Shown here one piece after another: positions 55,688-64,000 of a DNA stretch of 64,000 nucleotides (the first letter of the stretch is position 1; each line of letters begins with the position of its first letter). The position numbers and the translations under genes were made by a program. The stretch is from Oculatella sp. LEGE 06141 (GTDB taxonomy: Bacteria > Cyanobacteriota > Cyanobacteriia > Elainellales > Elainellaceae), in the NCBI RefSeq assembly GCF_015207605.1, contig NZ_JADEWO010000034.1:16280-80279 (forward strand), read 5' to 3'. The notes under the pieces are model-generated. The model had not been told where the DNA came from and did not search any database. It saw only the letters and a program-made list of their open reading frames with translations.

Positions 55688-55800
55688 GATTCACTCTTTC
55701 TAGCATCAGTTTCAACTCCTCTAGCGTAGAAGGTTTTGACAAAAAACTAAGCCTCCTCTTCAAATCGTCCCCATAAACTCATTTTTGACCGATCGTTCCA

Positions 55801-55820
55801 AAATCACGATAAATCACTAT
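55801..55820. promoter_or_regulatory. 10-bp direct repeat and -10 box before the TetR gene
   Basis: AAATCACGAT and AAATCACTAT adjoin, and the second runs into TATAAT (55818-55823). This is a plausible promoter with an operator for the regulator that follows (autoregulation), but TetR sites are usually palindromes, which this is not. Confidence 0.4.
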
Positions 55821-55848
55821 AATGGACAGTAGAGATGTTGAATGCAGC

Positions 55849-56430
55849 ATGTCCAGAAAGAAAGCCTTTGACCGCGACACAGTCCTCGAAAAAGCGATGC
55901 ATCTGTTCTGGCAAAAGGGATATGAAGCCACGTCAATCGAGGATTTAGTGCAAGGGATGGGCATTAACCGGGGCAGCCTCTACGACACCTTCGGCGACAA
56001 GCATCGCCTGTTTTTAGATGCGATCGCTCATTATGACCACACGGTTGTGTCCCATGCGATCGCTCAATTAGAAGCCCCCCACGCCGGAAAGCAGGCGATC
56101 GTTGACTACTTTCAAAACCTGATTGCCTGTGCTGCCGATGGGCAACGGCGCGGTTGCCTGCTGACCAATGTTGCGGTTGAATGTTGCCCCCACGATTCAG
56201 AGGCGGTTCATCGCGTTACTGCCAACCTGAAGCGAACTGAAACCGCATTTCGAACAGCCCTCACCACGGCTCAAGCGAATGGTGACCTCTCGCCCCATCA
56301 GGATGTGAACGCCTTAGCCCGGTTTCTTACGGCGAACCTGCAAGGCATCCGAGTAATGTCCAACGTCAACTCAGACCGTCAGGCTCTACAAGACATGGTT
56401 GACATTACCCTTTCGGTTTTGCACCGTTAA
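55849..56430 (+). CDS. TetR/AcrR-family transcriptional regulator
   Basis: A 193-residue regulator. The N-terminal helix-turn-helix is at about 10-50 (MHLFWQKGYEATSIEDLVQG, then GINRGSLYDTFGDKHRL). The C-terminal ligand domain carries three cysteines (GCLLTNVAVECC), a feature of the subgroup that resembles the AcuR/NemR-like sensors of reactive electrophiles. A longer frame opens nine codons upstream. The next gene, thioredoxin, starts 138 bases downstream and could be its target or merely a neighbour. Confidence 0.88.
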   Translation: MSRKKAFDRDTVLEKAMHLFWQKGYEATSIEDLVQGMGINRGSLYDTFGDKHRLFLDAIAHYDHTVVSHAIAQLEAPHAGKQAIVDYFQNLIACAADGQRRGCLLTNVAVECCPHDSEAVHRVTANLKRTETAFRTALTTAQANGDLSPHQDVNALARFLTANLQGIRVMSNVNSDRQALQDMVDITLSVLHR

Positions 56431-56568
56431 CCTCCGGTTTGTCCTGGATTTGTCCAGGTTCGTCTTTATAGAAATCGGGGTAACGATTCAGGGAACCTGT
56501 GCCTATCTCATCTCAATGGCACCGTTCCTGAGGTTTACTGTCGGTTCCAATTCAAGGAGATATATCCA

Positions 56569-56928
56569 ATGTCTAATCACGCTGATGTGCTTACGTTAAC
56601 GGCTGCCACCTTTCAGCAAGAAGTGCTTGAGAGTGATTTACCCGTTTTGGTTGATTTTTGGGCGGCGTGGTGTGGCCCTTGCCGAATGGTCAGCCCCATT
56701 GTCGAGGCGATCGCAGAGGAGTTTGCTGGACGAGTCAAAGTTGCCAAGCTCAACATCGACGACCATGCCCAAATTGCAACGCGGTACAGCATTCAGGCGA
56801 TACCGACGCTGCTCTTTTTCCAGGATGGTCATCTGGTCGATCAGGCGGTGGGAGTGACCGCAAAACCAAAACTGGTTACCAAGATCAACCGACTGCTGCA
56901 ACGTGCGCCTCAGCAAACCGCATCGTAA
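56569..56928 (+). CDS. trxA: Thioredoxin
   Basis: A 119-residue thioredoxin with the active site WCGPC (Cys35, Cys38) and the cis-proline in AIPTLLFF. It reduces protein disulfides with electrons from ferredoxin or NADPH thioredoxin reductases. A strong AAGGAG ribosome-binding site lies 9 bases upstream. It sits after a TetR gene on the same strand. Confidence 0.95.
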   Translation: MSNHADVLTLTAATFQQEVLESDLPVLVDFWAAWCGPCRMVSPIVEAIAEEFAGRVKVAKLNIDDHAQIATRYSIQAIPTLLFFQDGHLVDQAVGVTAKPKLVTKINRLLQRAPQQTAS

Positions 56929-56934
56929 GCGTAT

Positions 56935-56958
56935 CCCTCCCGGCAGGTACCGGGAGGG
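56935..56958 (+). terminator. Hairpin after trxA
   Basis: CCCTCCCGG and CCGGGAGGG form a perfect 9-bp GC-rich stem 6 bases after the stop. No T-run follows, so termination strength is uncertain. The remaining 270 bases to the next gene show nothing. Confidence 0.55.
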
Positions 56959-57228
56959 ACACAAGATCGCCCCTGAGGCTAAACGCAGCGATCGCACTGA
57001 AAGCCTTAGCCACCAATGGATATACCTCTAAAGTACAGGCACCTCCAGCGGCTGTGTTACCATAGGAATATCCTGATCATTGCCATCAGGTGCAATACCG
57101 AACAGAGCGAAGCAATTCGCATCTGTAATTTTGCTTAGATTGCAGCACTGTTCGAATGTCTCTCCTTGGCGATCGCGCCGAAGGTCGAGAACGCCGTCTA
57201 TCCACTTGAAAGCTTTGAGGTTTTTTGA

Positions 57229-57678
57229 GTGATTGCGATCTCGCTGCGTCCCACTGGGCGTAGATACGGCACTGTTAGCTTCGCCTCTACCCTCCATCTT
57301 TGCCCTGTTTTGGATCTGCTGCTGGCAGACGTTCCCCCGCAGTGGCAGTCGGAGGTTCGGCTTGGGCTACAGGAAGCATTGGTGAACGCCGCCAAACATG
57401 GCAATAACCTTGACCCCAATAAAACGGTCATCGTTGAGTTTTTTATCATTGACAACCAGTACTGGTGGGTCATTTCAGACGAAGGAGCGGGATTTGTGGC
57501 TCCATCTGATGCGTGTGACCTCGATTGCACCCAGACTCAGATCCATGAGGTAGACGAATGTGGGCGAGGGCTTTACATTTTACACCAAGTGTTTGATCAA
57601 GTCCACTGGAGTAAATGTGGCACCGAGCTAAGGCTCTGCAAGCAGGTTAAAAACCGCTTCAAGCCAATCGTCCGTTAG
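57229..57678 (+). CDS. RsbW-like anti-sigma factor / ATP-binding regulatory kinase
   Basis: A 149-residue protein with the HATPase_c_2 fold of anti-sigma factor kinases: [14 protein letters not shown] (N-box), DEGAGFV (G1-like) and [12 protein letters not shown] (G2-like). Such proteins act in partner-switching networks with anti-sigma-antagonists. The start is a GTG. No sigma factor or STAS-domain gene is adjacent. Its last four bases overlap the end of larC, which is convergent. Confidence 0.85.
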   Translation: MIAISLRPTGRRYGTVSFASTLHLCPVLDLLLADVPPQWQSEVRLGLQEALVNAAKHGNNLDPNKTVIVEFFIIDNQYWWVISDEGAGFVAPSDACDLDCTQTQIHEVDECGRGLYILHQVFDQVHWSKCGTELRLCKQVKNRFKPIVR

Positions 57679-59147
57679 GGTTCTGCTGATACCAGGCATC
57701 CATCATACCAGGCACACAGCGCGGCTTGATGCACCTCTCGCCAGGGTAGGTGGTGCTGTTGCGCCAGGTTAGCACAGTCTTCATACTCTGGCTGCACGTT
57801 GACCACGGCAGCCGTTTCGGCAGGTCGCGCAATTTTAATTCGCACACTGCCGTGTTGGGTTTGCACGGTCTGAATTTCGCGGTGCAAAGCGGTGCGGCGC
57901 TGGACGGTGTGCCGGATGCCTAATGTGGTAGTTTCGCGAAAGAGAACCGTTTCACAGGCGATCGCCTGCTCAGGATGGCAGATCACCGTCACCAACATTC
58001 CCGGACGCGATTTCTTCATGCCGATCGCCTGTGTGAACACGTCCACGGCACCTGCGGCAAACAGCACCTCAAACAAATAGCCGATCGCCTGAGGGTTCAG
58101 GTCATCGATTTGCGTTTCCAGTACCGTAATGGTTTCCTGGGGTGGCCGAGACAACGCTTCGGGGGGCAGGGTTGTGGCCGCCGCCTGAGGAGAATGGTCT
58201 ACCGGGGAGTGGGTGTGATTGGGGGGATGACTCACAGACGGCACAGGTTCAGCGATCGGCGGATGGTGTGCGGCCTGAAACGGTTGACTGTCGGACGCTG
58301 TTTCTCCCAGCCATAACCGCAGAATGTTGGGAATCGGTAGGTTTCGGGAGCCAGCTCCCAGCCCTACCGTTTGGATCACCATCGGAGGAGGTGCGCCAAA
58401 CCGGGTGGCTAGTGTGGTGGCGATCGCCGCTCCGGTTGGGGTGACCAGTTCTCGCTCAATGCCGTTGCTGTATACCGGAACCTGACGCAGTTCCCACAGC
58501 TTTAGCACGGCAGGTGTGGGCACAGGTAACCGACCATGAGCCGCTCGCACTGTGCCGCCGCCCGTGGGTAAGGCAGAACAGTGAAGCTGCTCAATGCCGA
58601 GCCAGTCTAGCCCCAGACAGGTACCCACAATATCCACGATCGCATCGGTTGCGCCCACTTCATGAAAATGAACCTGGTCTGGCGCAATGCCGTGTACGGC
58701 TCCTTCGGCTTCAGCCAGCCGCCGAAAAATAGCTAAACTCCAGGCCGCAGCCCGTGGTGGCAGGTTGGCAGCATGGATGAGTTGCTCAATTTCCGGCAGG
58801 TGGCGCGTGTGCTGGTGAGCCGGATGCTCGTGGCCTGAATGCCCCGGGTGCCCGGCGGTCGGGCTGGTAGGATCGGAATGACCACCAAAGGTGGGATAGG
58901 GATCAACCCCCGACTCTTCTGCCTCAGGAACCGGGGCGGTGGTGGAGATCAAATCAACATGCACCTTGGTCGCTTGCTGGCCGTTACGGTGAACCAACTC
59001 TGAACGCAATTGATAGTCACTTGCGATGCCCAAACGGGCAAGTTGTTCGGTCAAATAGTCGAGCGGCACTCCCGCATGGACTAAAGCTCCCAAACACATA
59101 TCTCCCGCCAGACCAGTTGGACATTCCAGATACGCTACTTTTGTCAT
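57675..59147 (-). CDS. larC: LarC, nickel-pincer cofactor biosynthesis protein
   Basis: A 490-residue LarC, the CTP-dependent cyclometallase that inserts nickel into the pyridinium pincer cofactor of lactate racemase-type enzymes. The N-terminus reads [15 protein letters not shown], and [15 protein letters not shown] is the family signature. Here the protein is one continuous ORF, whereas Lactobacillus uses a frameshift. Two histidine-rich inserts stand out (about 87-112 and 303-320). LarB, LarE and a LarA homologue are not in the window. Divergent from the YciO gene. Confidence 0.93.
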   Translation of the reverse strand: MTKVAYLECPTGLAGDMCLGALVHAGVPLDYLTEQLARLGIASDYQLRSELVHRNGQQATKVHVDLISTTAPVPEAEESGVDPYPTFGGHSDPTSPTAGHPGHSGHEHPAHQHTRHLPEIEQLIHAANLPPRAAAWSLAIFRRLAEAEGAVHGIAPDQVHFHEVGATDAIVDIVGTCLGLDWLGIEQLHCSALPTGGGTVRAAHGRLPVPTPAVLKLWELRQVPVYSNGIERELVTPTGAAIATTLATRFGAPPPMVIQTVGLGAGSRNLPIPNILRLWLGETASDSQPFQAAHHPPIAEPVPSVSHPPNHTHSPVDHSPQAAATTLPPEALSRPPQETITVLETQIDDLNPQAIGYLFEVLFAAGAVDVFTQAIGMKKSRPGMLVTVICHPEQAIACETVLFRETTTLGIRHTVQRRTALHREIQTVQTQHGSVRIKIARPAETAAVVNVQPEYEDCANLAQQHHLPWREVHQAALCAWYDGCLVSAEP

Positions 59148-59200
59148 AAGCCTCAGGCTCTCAAGAACGGTTTACCAAGCTCACTTAACAGATAAACGAT

Positions 59201-59851
59201 ATGGCAACGGTTTACACCCTTCACCCCGATAATCCTCAGGTTCGCAGCGTTGAGCAAATTCGCGATGCATTGCAGAGAGGGGCTGTAATGCTGTATCCAA
59301 CCGATACGGTTTACGCGATCGGCTGCGATCTCAATGTTAAATCGGCGGTTGAGCGGGTCAGGCAAATTAAGCAACTTTCTAGCGATAAGCCATTAACCTT
59401 CCTCTGTTCGTCTCTGTCGAACGTGGCTCAATATGCTCACGTTAGCGATTCGGCCTATCGGTTGATTAAACGGTTGATTCCAGGCCCCTATACCTTTTTA
59501 TTGCCTTCTACGAAGTTAGTGCCCCGGTTGGTCATGGACCCCAAACGTAAAACGACTGGCATTCGGGTTCCTGACCAGACGGTTTGCCAAGCCCTGCTGC
59601 AAGCGCTGGGTAGCCCCATTATCTCAACCTCGGCTCCGACGGCGTTTACTCCCGCCGACACGCGCGTATCGCAGGCCGAGCTGTTCGACCAGTTTGATGG
59701 GCTGGTGGATCTGATGATCGACGATCAGTCGCCCGTGGGGTATCACGTATCGACCATGCTGGATTTAACAGGAGATGAGCCGCTTTTGGCGCGCAAGGGA
59801 CTGGGTTGGGAAGCAGTGGCCGATTTGGCTACCACAGCGGAAGTGGCATAG
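59201..59851 (+). CDS. yciO: YciO-type protein of the Sua5/YrdC family
   Basis: A 216-residue YrdC-domain protein. Motifs include YPTDTVYAIGCD, IKQLSSDKPLTFLC and KRKTTGIRVPD. The N-terminal TLHPDNPQVRS and STSAPT in place of the S-x-N motif of TsaC/Sua5 place it with YciO, whose role in making the tRNA t6A base is doubtful. Divergent from larC, with 53 bases between starts. Confidence 0.85.
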   Translation: MATVYTLHPDNPQVRSVEQIRDALQRGAVMLYPTDTVYAIGCDLNVKSAVERVRQIKQLSSDKPLTFLCSSLSNVAQYAHVSDSAYRLIKRLIPGPYTFLLPSTKLVPRLVMDPKRKTTGIRVPDQTVCQALLQALGSPIISTSAPTAFTPADTRVSQAELFDQFDGLVDLMIDDQSPVGYHVSTMLDLTGDEPLLARKGLGWEAVADLATTAEVA

Positions 59852-59855
59852 GGTA

Positions 59856-59895
59856 CAGGGGAGCGATCGTCTGTCCGATTGCGATCGCTCCCCTG
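59856..59895 (+). terminator. 14-bp perfect hairpin built on two HIP1-like octamers
   Basis: CAGGGGAGCGATCG (59856-59869) pairs exactly with CGATCGCTCCCCTG (59882-59895) around a 12-base loop, 5 bases after the yciO stop. No T-run follows. The remaining 340 bases to hetZ hold nothing I can call. Confidence 0.6.
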
Positions 59896-60236
59896 CACCA
59901 GATTGTAGATTGTCCACTAAATGCCCAATTCAACCTGATTTTGTATCTCCCTGTACTATTCGTGCTGCAAGCCTGATGCCAACTGGCACACCGCTCCCAC
60001 GTGACAGTTGATCTCGCCCCTTATTCAACCTGGCGTTCTGGGATCAGGAAACCAGTTGAAGAAAGTGACATACGCTTAACCGGGATTACCCGTAGTGCCC
60101 AATCATAGAGATGTAGCCAGTTATGACAACGATGAATCTTAAGTCATGAGTTTTGAGTCACACACCCTAGTGTTTCACCTCATGCCTTGACGCTCATCCC
60201 CCTGAGTATAAAGTGCATCCCAAAGGGCAAAAAACT

Positions 60237-61424
60237 ATGAATGGCAGTCCCCCAAATTCTTCAGAGTCGATTGAAGGTCAAAATTCAGAACTTCTACAAT
60301 TCTTATTAGCCGAACTTCAGTCTGCATTGCCCATTTCGCCAGCGAGTGCTGGTACCGTTGCGCTCCGCATCGCTACCGAAGTTGACCGTATCTGTACGAA
60401 AAGCGATCGCATTCAAACCTCTGGACAAATCCAGGATTGGCAGATTACGCTGGCGCGGCATCGGCTGCAAAAGTGCTTAACCTACTATCGTCTGGGTTCG
60501 CGTCGCGGTCGGGTAGAACTCCATACCCGCCTGAGTGCGATGGTGTATCGCCAAATTGCTCCTGCCCGTGCCAACCTGGGTTTTCAAGCCCGGTATACCT
60601 TGATTGAAGATTTCTTGCAGGGCTTCTACATTGAGTCGATGAATGCCTTTCGGCGAGAAAACCAGATGGAGGCAGACTACACGCCCAAAACCCGGTTAGA
60701 ACTGGCAGAATACATGGCGTTTACCGAGCATTATGCCAAGCGGCGAATTGGCCTTCCCGGTCGGCGCAACCAGCAATTGGTTGTGCTGCGCGCCCAGGGC
60801 TTTGCCCACCGCCAACCGCCCGAAACGGCGCTGGATGTTGAGTTGGCAACCGAAGCCGCCCGCAGTGAAGAGGCCGAAGCCCACAGCCGATCGCCCCTGA
60901 TGCAGCAAGTGCGAGAGCAGATGGTGTCTGAAGCGATCGATCCGGCGGATTCGGTGCTGCGCGATCGCGTGGTTAGCGAACTGGTCGATTATCTCAACGA
61001 TCAGGGGCAGTCCGACTGTGTAGATTATTTGACGCTGAAGTTGCAGGATCTCTCTGCGCCAGAAATTGATGATGTTCTTGGCCTGTCTGCCCGTCAGCGA
61101 GATTACCTGCAACAGCGGTTTAAGTACCACGTCGAGAAGTTTGCCCGCTCTCACCGCTGGCAGTTAGTGCATCAGTGGTTAGGAGCCGACCTGGATCAAA
61201 ACCTCGGGATGCCACAGCAGCAGTGGGAGGCGTTTCTGCAACAAATCTCGCCCGAACAGCGCAAACTGTTAGAGCTAAAAGGCAGACAAGAGGGCGATCG
61301 CGAAATTGCCAGAGTAATTGGCTGTACGCCAAAACAGGTGCATCGTCGCTGGGTGAACTTGCTTGAGCTAGCGTGGCAGGTTCGTAATAATGCTGTAGAC
61401 AACAGCGTAGACAGCAATGTCTAA
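60237..61424 (+). CDS. hetZ: HetZ (heterocyst-differentiation family regulator)
   Basis: A 395-residue protein matching HetZ, with ALRIATEVDRIC, LGSRRGRVELHTRLSAMVYR, IEDFLQGFYIESMNAFRRE and a C-terminal helix-turn-helix region (DREIARVIGCTPKQVHRRW). In Anabaena HetZ is a DNA-binding regulator needed early in heterocyst formation; it is also kept in filamentous cyanobacteria that do not make heterocysts. An upstream GTG would add eight residues; the ATG has AAAGGG-like bases upstream. Its usual partners patU and hetP are not in the window. Confidence 0.85.
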   Translation: MNGSPPNSSESIEGQNSELLQFLLAELQSALPISPASAGTVALRIATEVDRICTKSDRIQTSGQIQDWQITLARHRLQKCLTYYRLGSRRGRVELHTRLSAMVYRQIAPARANLGFQARYTLIEDFLQGFYIESMNAFRRENQMEADYTPKTRLELAEYMAFTEHYAKRRIGLPGRRNQQLVVLRAQGFAHRQPPETALDVELATEAARSEEAEAHSRSPLMQQVREQMVSEAIDPADSVLRDRVVSELVDYLNDQGQSDCVDYLTLKLQDLSAPEIDDVLGLSARQRDYLQQRFKYHVEKFARSHRWQLVHQWLGADLDQNLGMPQQQWEAFLQQISPEQRKLLELKGRQEGDREIARVIGCTPKQVHRRWVNLLELAWQVRNNAVDNSVDSNV

Positions 61425-61533
61425 CCAGTTAGCTGGCGATCGGTTCTGATCGGTTCTACCGTCTTTACCGTGCCATCAGGGTGTTTTGTTTCTTTCGCTT
61501 TGAACCTGGGGTCAGGCACAGGTGATCCCGGCC

Positions 61534-63969
61534 TCACGACTCCACCGTCATTTCTCTGTAAACGGCCCAAATTGCCATTGCCCGTAGATAATGACTTGCC
61601 CGAAATGTGCCAACCGCAGTGATTGCTTCCGGGGTGCGAAACTGCAATCCGTTCTCATAAACCTGGTGAACGACCGCTTCGGTTAACCGTAAGGCCTCGT
61701 CTTGATATCCCATTTGCACCAGAAAGGCGGCTAACCCAAAATTAATGCCTGTCCAAACTTCTAAAGGATGCGTATCTTTAGGATTAGCCGGAGAGCCATC
61801 TGGCCGCAAGCCGTTTGCTGCACCAATTTGAGCATTATGAAACTTGAGAAAACACGCCTCATAGACTGTCTTCAAGGCTGAACGGGCACAGTCTTCCGGA
61901 ACAATATCTGGCAACCCCAGCAACCGCGCATAGAATTGACCGCAAAGCTGATCGGCCATGACCACATCCGACCCGCTGTCACTATCGAGCCGATAGTATT
62001 GACCGTTCCAGAGCGTGTTGTGATACACCGGACGAGCCTGGTCGAGCCACTGCTGGAACGTGTGAATGGTGTGCTGAATTGGCTCTGACTCATCCTCCAA
62101 CCCGTGCTGAAGTAAGGTGTTTCCAATGGCGATCGCGGCTTCCAGTGCGGCTAACCATAGGCCACCGCAATAAGCACTGATGCCACGCAAACGCCAATCA
62201 TCAAAGGTTTGATCGGGAGCGCCCGAATTCTCTGGCAGGCCGTCCTGGTTTAGATCAAACGTTTTGAGATAGTGCAACGCCCTGACCACCGAAGCCCAAC
62301 AGTCTTGCAGAAACAACACGTCCGTAGCACCCGTGAGCCAAAAGTCACGATAGACTTGCAGCACAAAATCGCTGGCTAAGTCTTTCCACAAATTGCAGTC
62401 TTGATAGCTGGTGTAGTTGGTTTTCTCCCAGGGATGCTCGTTAGGGGCACCCAAATCGTGCGGGGTCGCGTCTGCCGCCTTTCGCAATGCCTGAGGGCTA
62501 TCGGCTCCGATCGTGTAGTAGTAGCCAATCACGCGGGTGCGATCGTCCGAGGCCGGAATCGCTCTGGCAAAGGCACGCATCACCGCTTTTTCCAGTTCCG
62601 GCCACAGCATCAACAGGGCAAACGCCCCATAGAGCCGCACATCCAGGCTTTCATACCAGCGATAATCGATGCACTCCAGCACGGCAAACTGACCCACCGG
62701 ATCGCGATCGCTTGCCGCCGTCCACAGCGTGCCGCCATCGGTGAGGTCATACAGTTCATTGAATAGCGCCATTTTGAACCAGTCGGGCAAATCATCTCGC
62801 TGCAAGATGGGCTGCTGCCAGCGATCGATTTCCTGCTGCCACTGGGGGTAAGCTGCCAGAGCCGTTTGCGCGATCGTCCAGGCATTGCGCCCGTTGCGCC
62901 CAAAAAAGTCGGTATAGCGGCGATAGTACTCAATTCCCGCTGCAAACTCGGTAACGGGCAAATCCCACGCCACCACAAAGGGAATCTGCCGCGTTTCGCC
63001 CGGTGCCAGCGTTAGACGTACAGCGATCGCTGCGCCAATCTGCTCGGTTTCACCTGCGGTGTCATCGGCACAGTTAGGCAGAGAGCCATTAGCCGCAAAG
63101 GAATGCCACAGATCAGCCCCATCTCCAGCCGGGTTCCAGCGCGTGTGATAAAACACCTCCATCGGTTCAGCAGAGGGCAGGGTGGCGATCGCCCACTGTC
63201 CATCCCCTTCCTGGGGCGAGTCTGGTTGATTCATCCGGTCGAGCAGACAACCCACAGCACCTTCGTCTGCCATCCACCGATTCAGGTTGCCGTGGCTTTG
63301 CCCCAGCTTGGGCTGATAGTCGTACACGGGGCTGCCATCATCCCGCATTTGCACATCGGGCGACTTGAGCGCATTGGTAAACCAGCCCACCATGTTGTGC
63401 CAGGTGAGCAGAATACTGAGCGTTATGGGGCGATCGGTGGGGTTGTGCGCCGTCCACACAAACATGGCCACCGGATAGCTCGTTTCCTGGTAGTTCTCTG
63501 CCCATATGGGTGAAAACTGTTCGCAGGTCAACGCAGCCTGAAAAACAGATTCGTAGGTAAACCAACTGCGGGGATACAGGGCGGCATACTGTCCCGACGG
63601 GTGTTCTGCGGATTGGCTAGATGGATACCAGTTCCATGCACTTAATGTGCCGTCGGTTGGGGCTGCTGTGCTGAGGGCGTAGGACTGGGTGCGATCGCCC
63701 ACCTGCTCGAACACGCTAAACTGACAGGCTGGCATAGTCTGAAATAGATGTTCACCTCCATCTATGTGCCAGAGGTTAAAGTCACCTCGTGGCGATCGGC
63801 CAATGCAGCCTGCACCAAACCCACCCAGCGGCATACCGTGCCAGGGGCCATCGTCCAGGTTACTGGCGTAGCGAACGGTGTAGGGATGCTCCCACCCTAA
63901 ACCCAAAGGACGCGTCCAGGCACAATCAGGAATTTGAGGAATTTGAGGAAATGGATGTAAATTTGTCAT
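61534..63969 (-). CDS. GH116 glycoside hydrolase (bile-acid beta-glucosidase/GBA2-like)
   Basis: An 811-residue family 116 enzyme. The N-terminal beta-sandwich domain starts near GMPLGGFGAGCIGRSPRG (about 45-62); the C-terminal (alpha/alpha)6 barrel holds the catalytic pair: Glu432 in LECIDYRWYE (nucleophile) and Asp586 in PDQTFDDW (acid/base), as in characterised GH116 members including human GBA2. No signal peptide, so cytoplasmic. The likely substrate is a beta-glucoside or glucosylated lipid, not determined. Convergent with hetZ, 109 bases between stops. Confidence 0.93.
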   Translation of the reverse strand: MTNLHPFPQIPQIPDCAWTRPLGLGWEHPYTVRYASNLDDGPWHGMPLGGFGAGCIGRSPRGDFNLWHIDGGEHLFQTMPACQFSVFEQVGDRTQSYALSTAAPTDGTLSAWNWYPSSQSAEHPSGQYAALYPRSWFTYESVFQAALTCEQFSPIWAENYQETSYPVAMFVWTAHNPTDRPITLSILLTWHNMVGWFTNALKSPDVQMRDDGSPVYDYQPKLGQSHGNLNRWMADEGAVGCLLDRMNQPDSPQEGDGQWAIATLPSAEPMEVFYHTRWNPAGDGADLWHSFAANGSLPNCADDTAGETEQIGAAIAVRLTLAPGETRQIPFVVAWDLPVTEFAAGIEYYRRYTDFFGRNGRNAWTIAQTALAAYPQWQQEIDRWQQPILQRDDLPDWFKMALFNELYDLTDGGTLWTAASDRDPVGQFAVLECIDYRWYESLDVRLYGAFALLMLWPELEKAVMRAFARAIPASDDRTRVIGYYYTIGADSPQALRKAADATPHDLGAPNEHPWEKTNYTSYQDCNLWKDLASDFVLQVYRDFWLTGATDVLFLQDCWASVVRALHYLKTFDLNQDGLPENSGAPDQTFDDWRLRGISAYCGGLWLAALEAAIAIGNTLLQHGLEDESEPIQHTIHTFQQWLDQARPVYHNTLWNGQYYRLDSDSGSDVVMADQLCGQFYARLLGLPDIVPEDCARSALKTVYEACFLKFHNAQIGAANGLRPDGSPANPKDTHPLEVWTGINFGLAAFLVQMGYQDEALRLTEAVVHQVYENGLQFRTPEAITAVGTFRASHYLRAMAIWAVYREMTVES

Positions 63970-64000
63970 CTCCCGATTTTACTGAGGCAGGGGGGAATGG

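Noticed and set aside
59201..59851. TsaC/Sua5 threonylcarbamoyl-AMP synthase
   Set aside because: The S-x-N motif is changed and the N-terminus fits YciO; it is therefore called YciO-type.

Overview
The window is chromosomal DNA of a cyanobacterium, most likely filamentous. The octamer GCGATCGC (HIP1) recurs throughout. Several gene families are typical of cyanobacteria: PxcA, plant-type IspH, a DesC-type desaturase, the nirA-nrtABCD-narB cluster, cyanobacterial Ser/Thr kinases and HetZ. HetZ points to a filamentous lineage but does not prove heterocyst formation. Genus cannot be fixed from this sequence alone.

Layout. 1-2444: two tandem, closely related Ser/Thr kinases, the first cut by the window edge. 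2658-6141: an acetyltransferase-like protein, then a compact IsrB (HNH-less IscB relative) element with a putative omega RNA, then an extended-SDR epimerase. 6194-13425 (minus): an ABC exporter ATPase/permease pair, a flavin disulfide reductase beside a TVP38 membrane protein, IspH and an SGNH hydrolase. 13658-15190: ammonium transporter Amt with an NtcA-type box upstream. 15500-20000: gene-poor, with several MITE-like repeats around a cupin, a small membrane protein, an EamA transporter and a 1-Cys peroxiredoxin. 19915-29681: cysteine synthase, 2Fe-2S ferredoxin-like protein, acetate kinase, lipid kinase, DUF900 hydrolase, PLP lyase, DesC, a YdaT-like protein and a ProA paralogue that lacks the catalytic cysteine. 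29853-31524: two identical tRNA-Gly(GCC) genes flanking a membrane-protein gene. 31693-39689: APC transporter, an ethylene-receptor-like histidine kinase, PxcA, a UvrD/AddB-like protein, CoaD and a coiled-coil protein. 40618-52030: the nitrate assimilation region. 53124-63969: HEAT-repeat protein, a conserved unknown, TetR regulator, thioredoxin, RsbW-like kinase, LarC, YciO, HetZ and a GH116 glycosidase.

How it works together. The strongest theme is nitrogen. nirA-nrtA-nrtB-nrtC-nrtD-narB lie in one direction behind a textbook NtcA promoter (GTA-N8-TAC, 22 nt, TAACCT). An NrtP-type permease follows narB, so both known nitrate uptake systems sit side by side. Amt has its own NtcA-like box. 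A short unannotated-looking membrane peptide lies divergently between narB and nrtP.

The second theme is a family of non-autonomous repeats with related ends. At least eight copies or remnants are present, one inside the nrtA-nrtB gap and one directly after nrtP.
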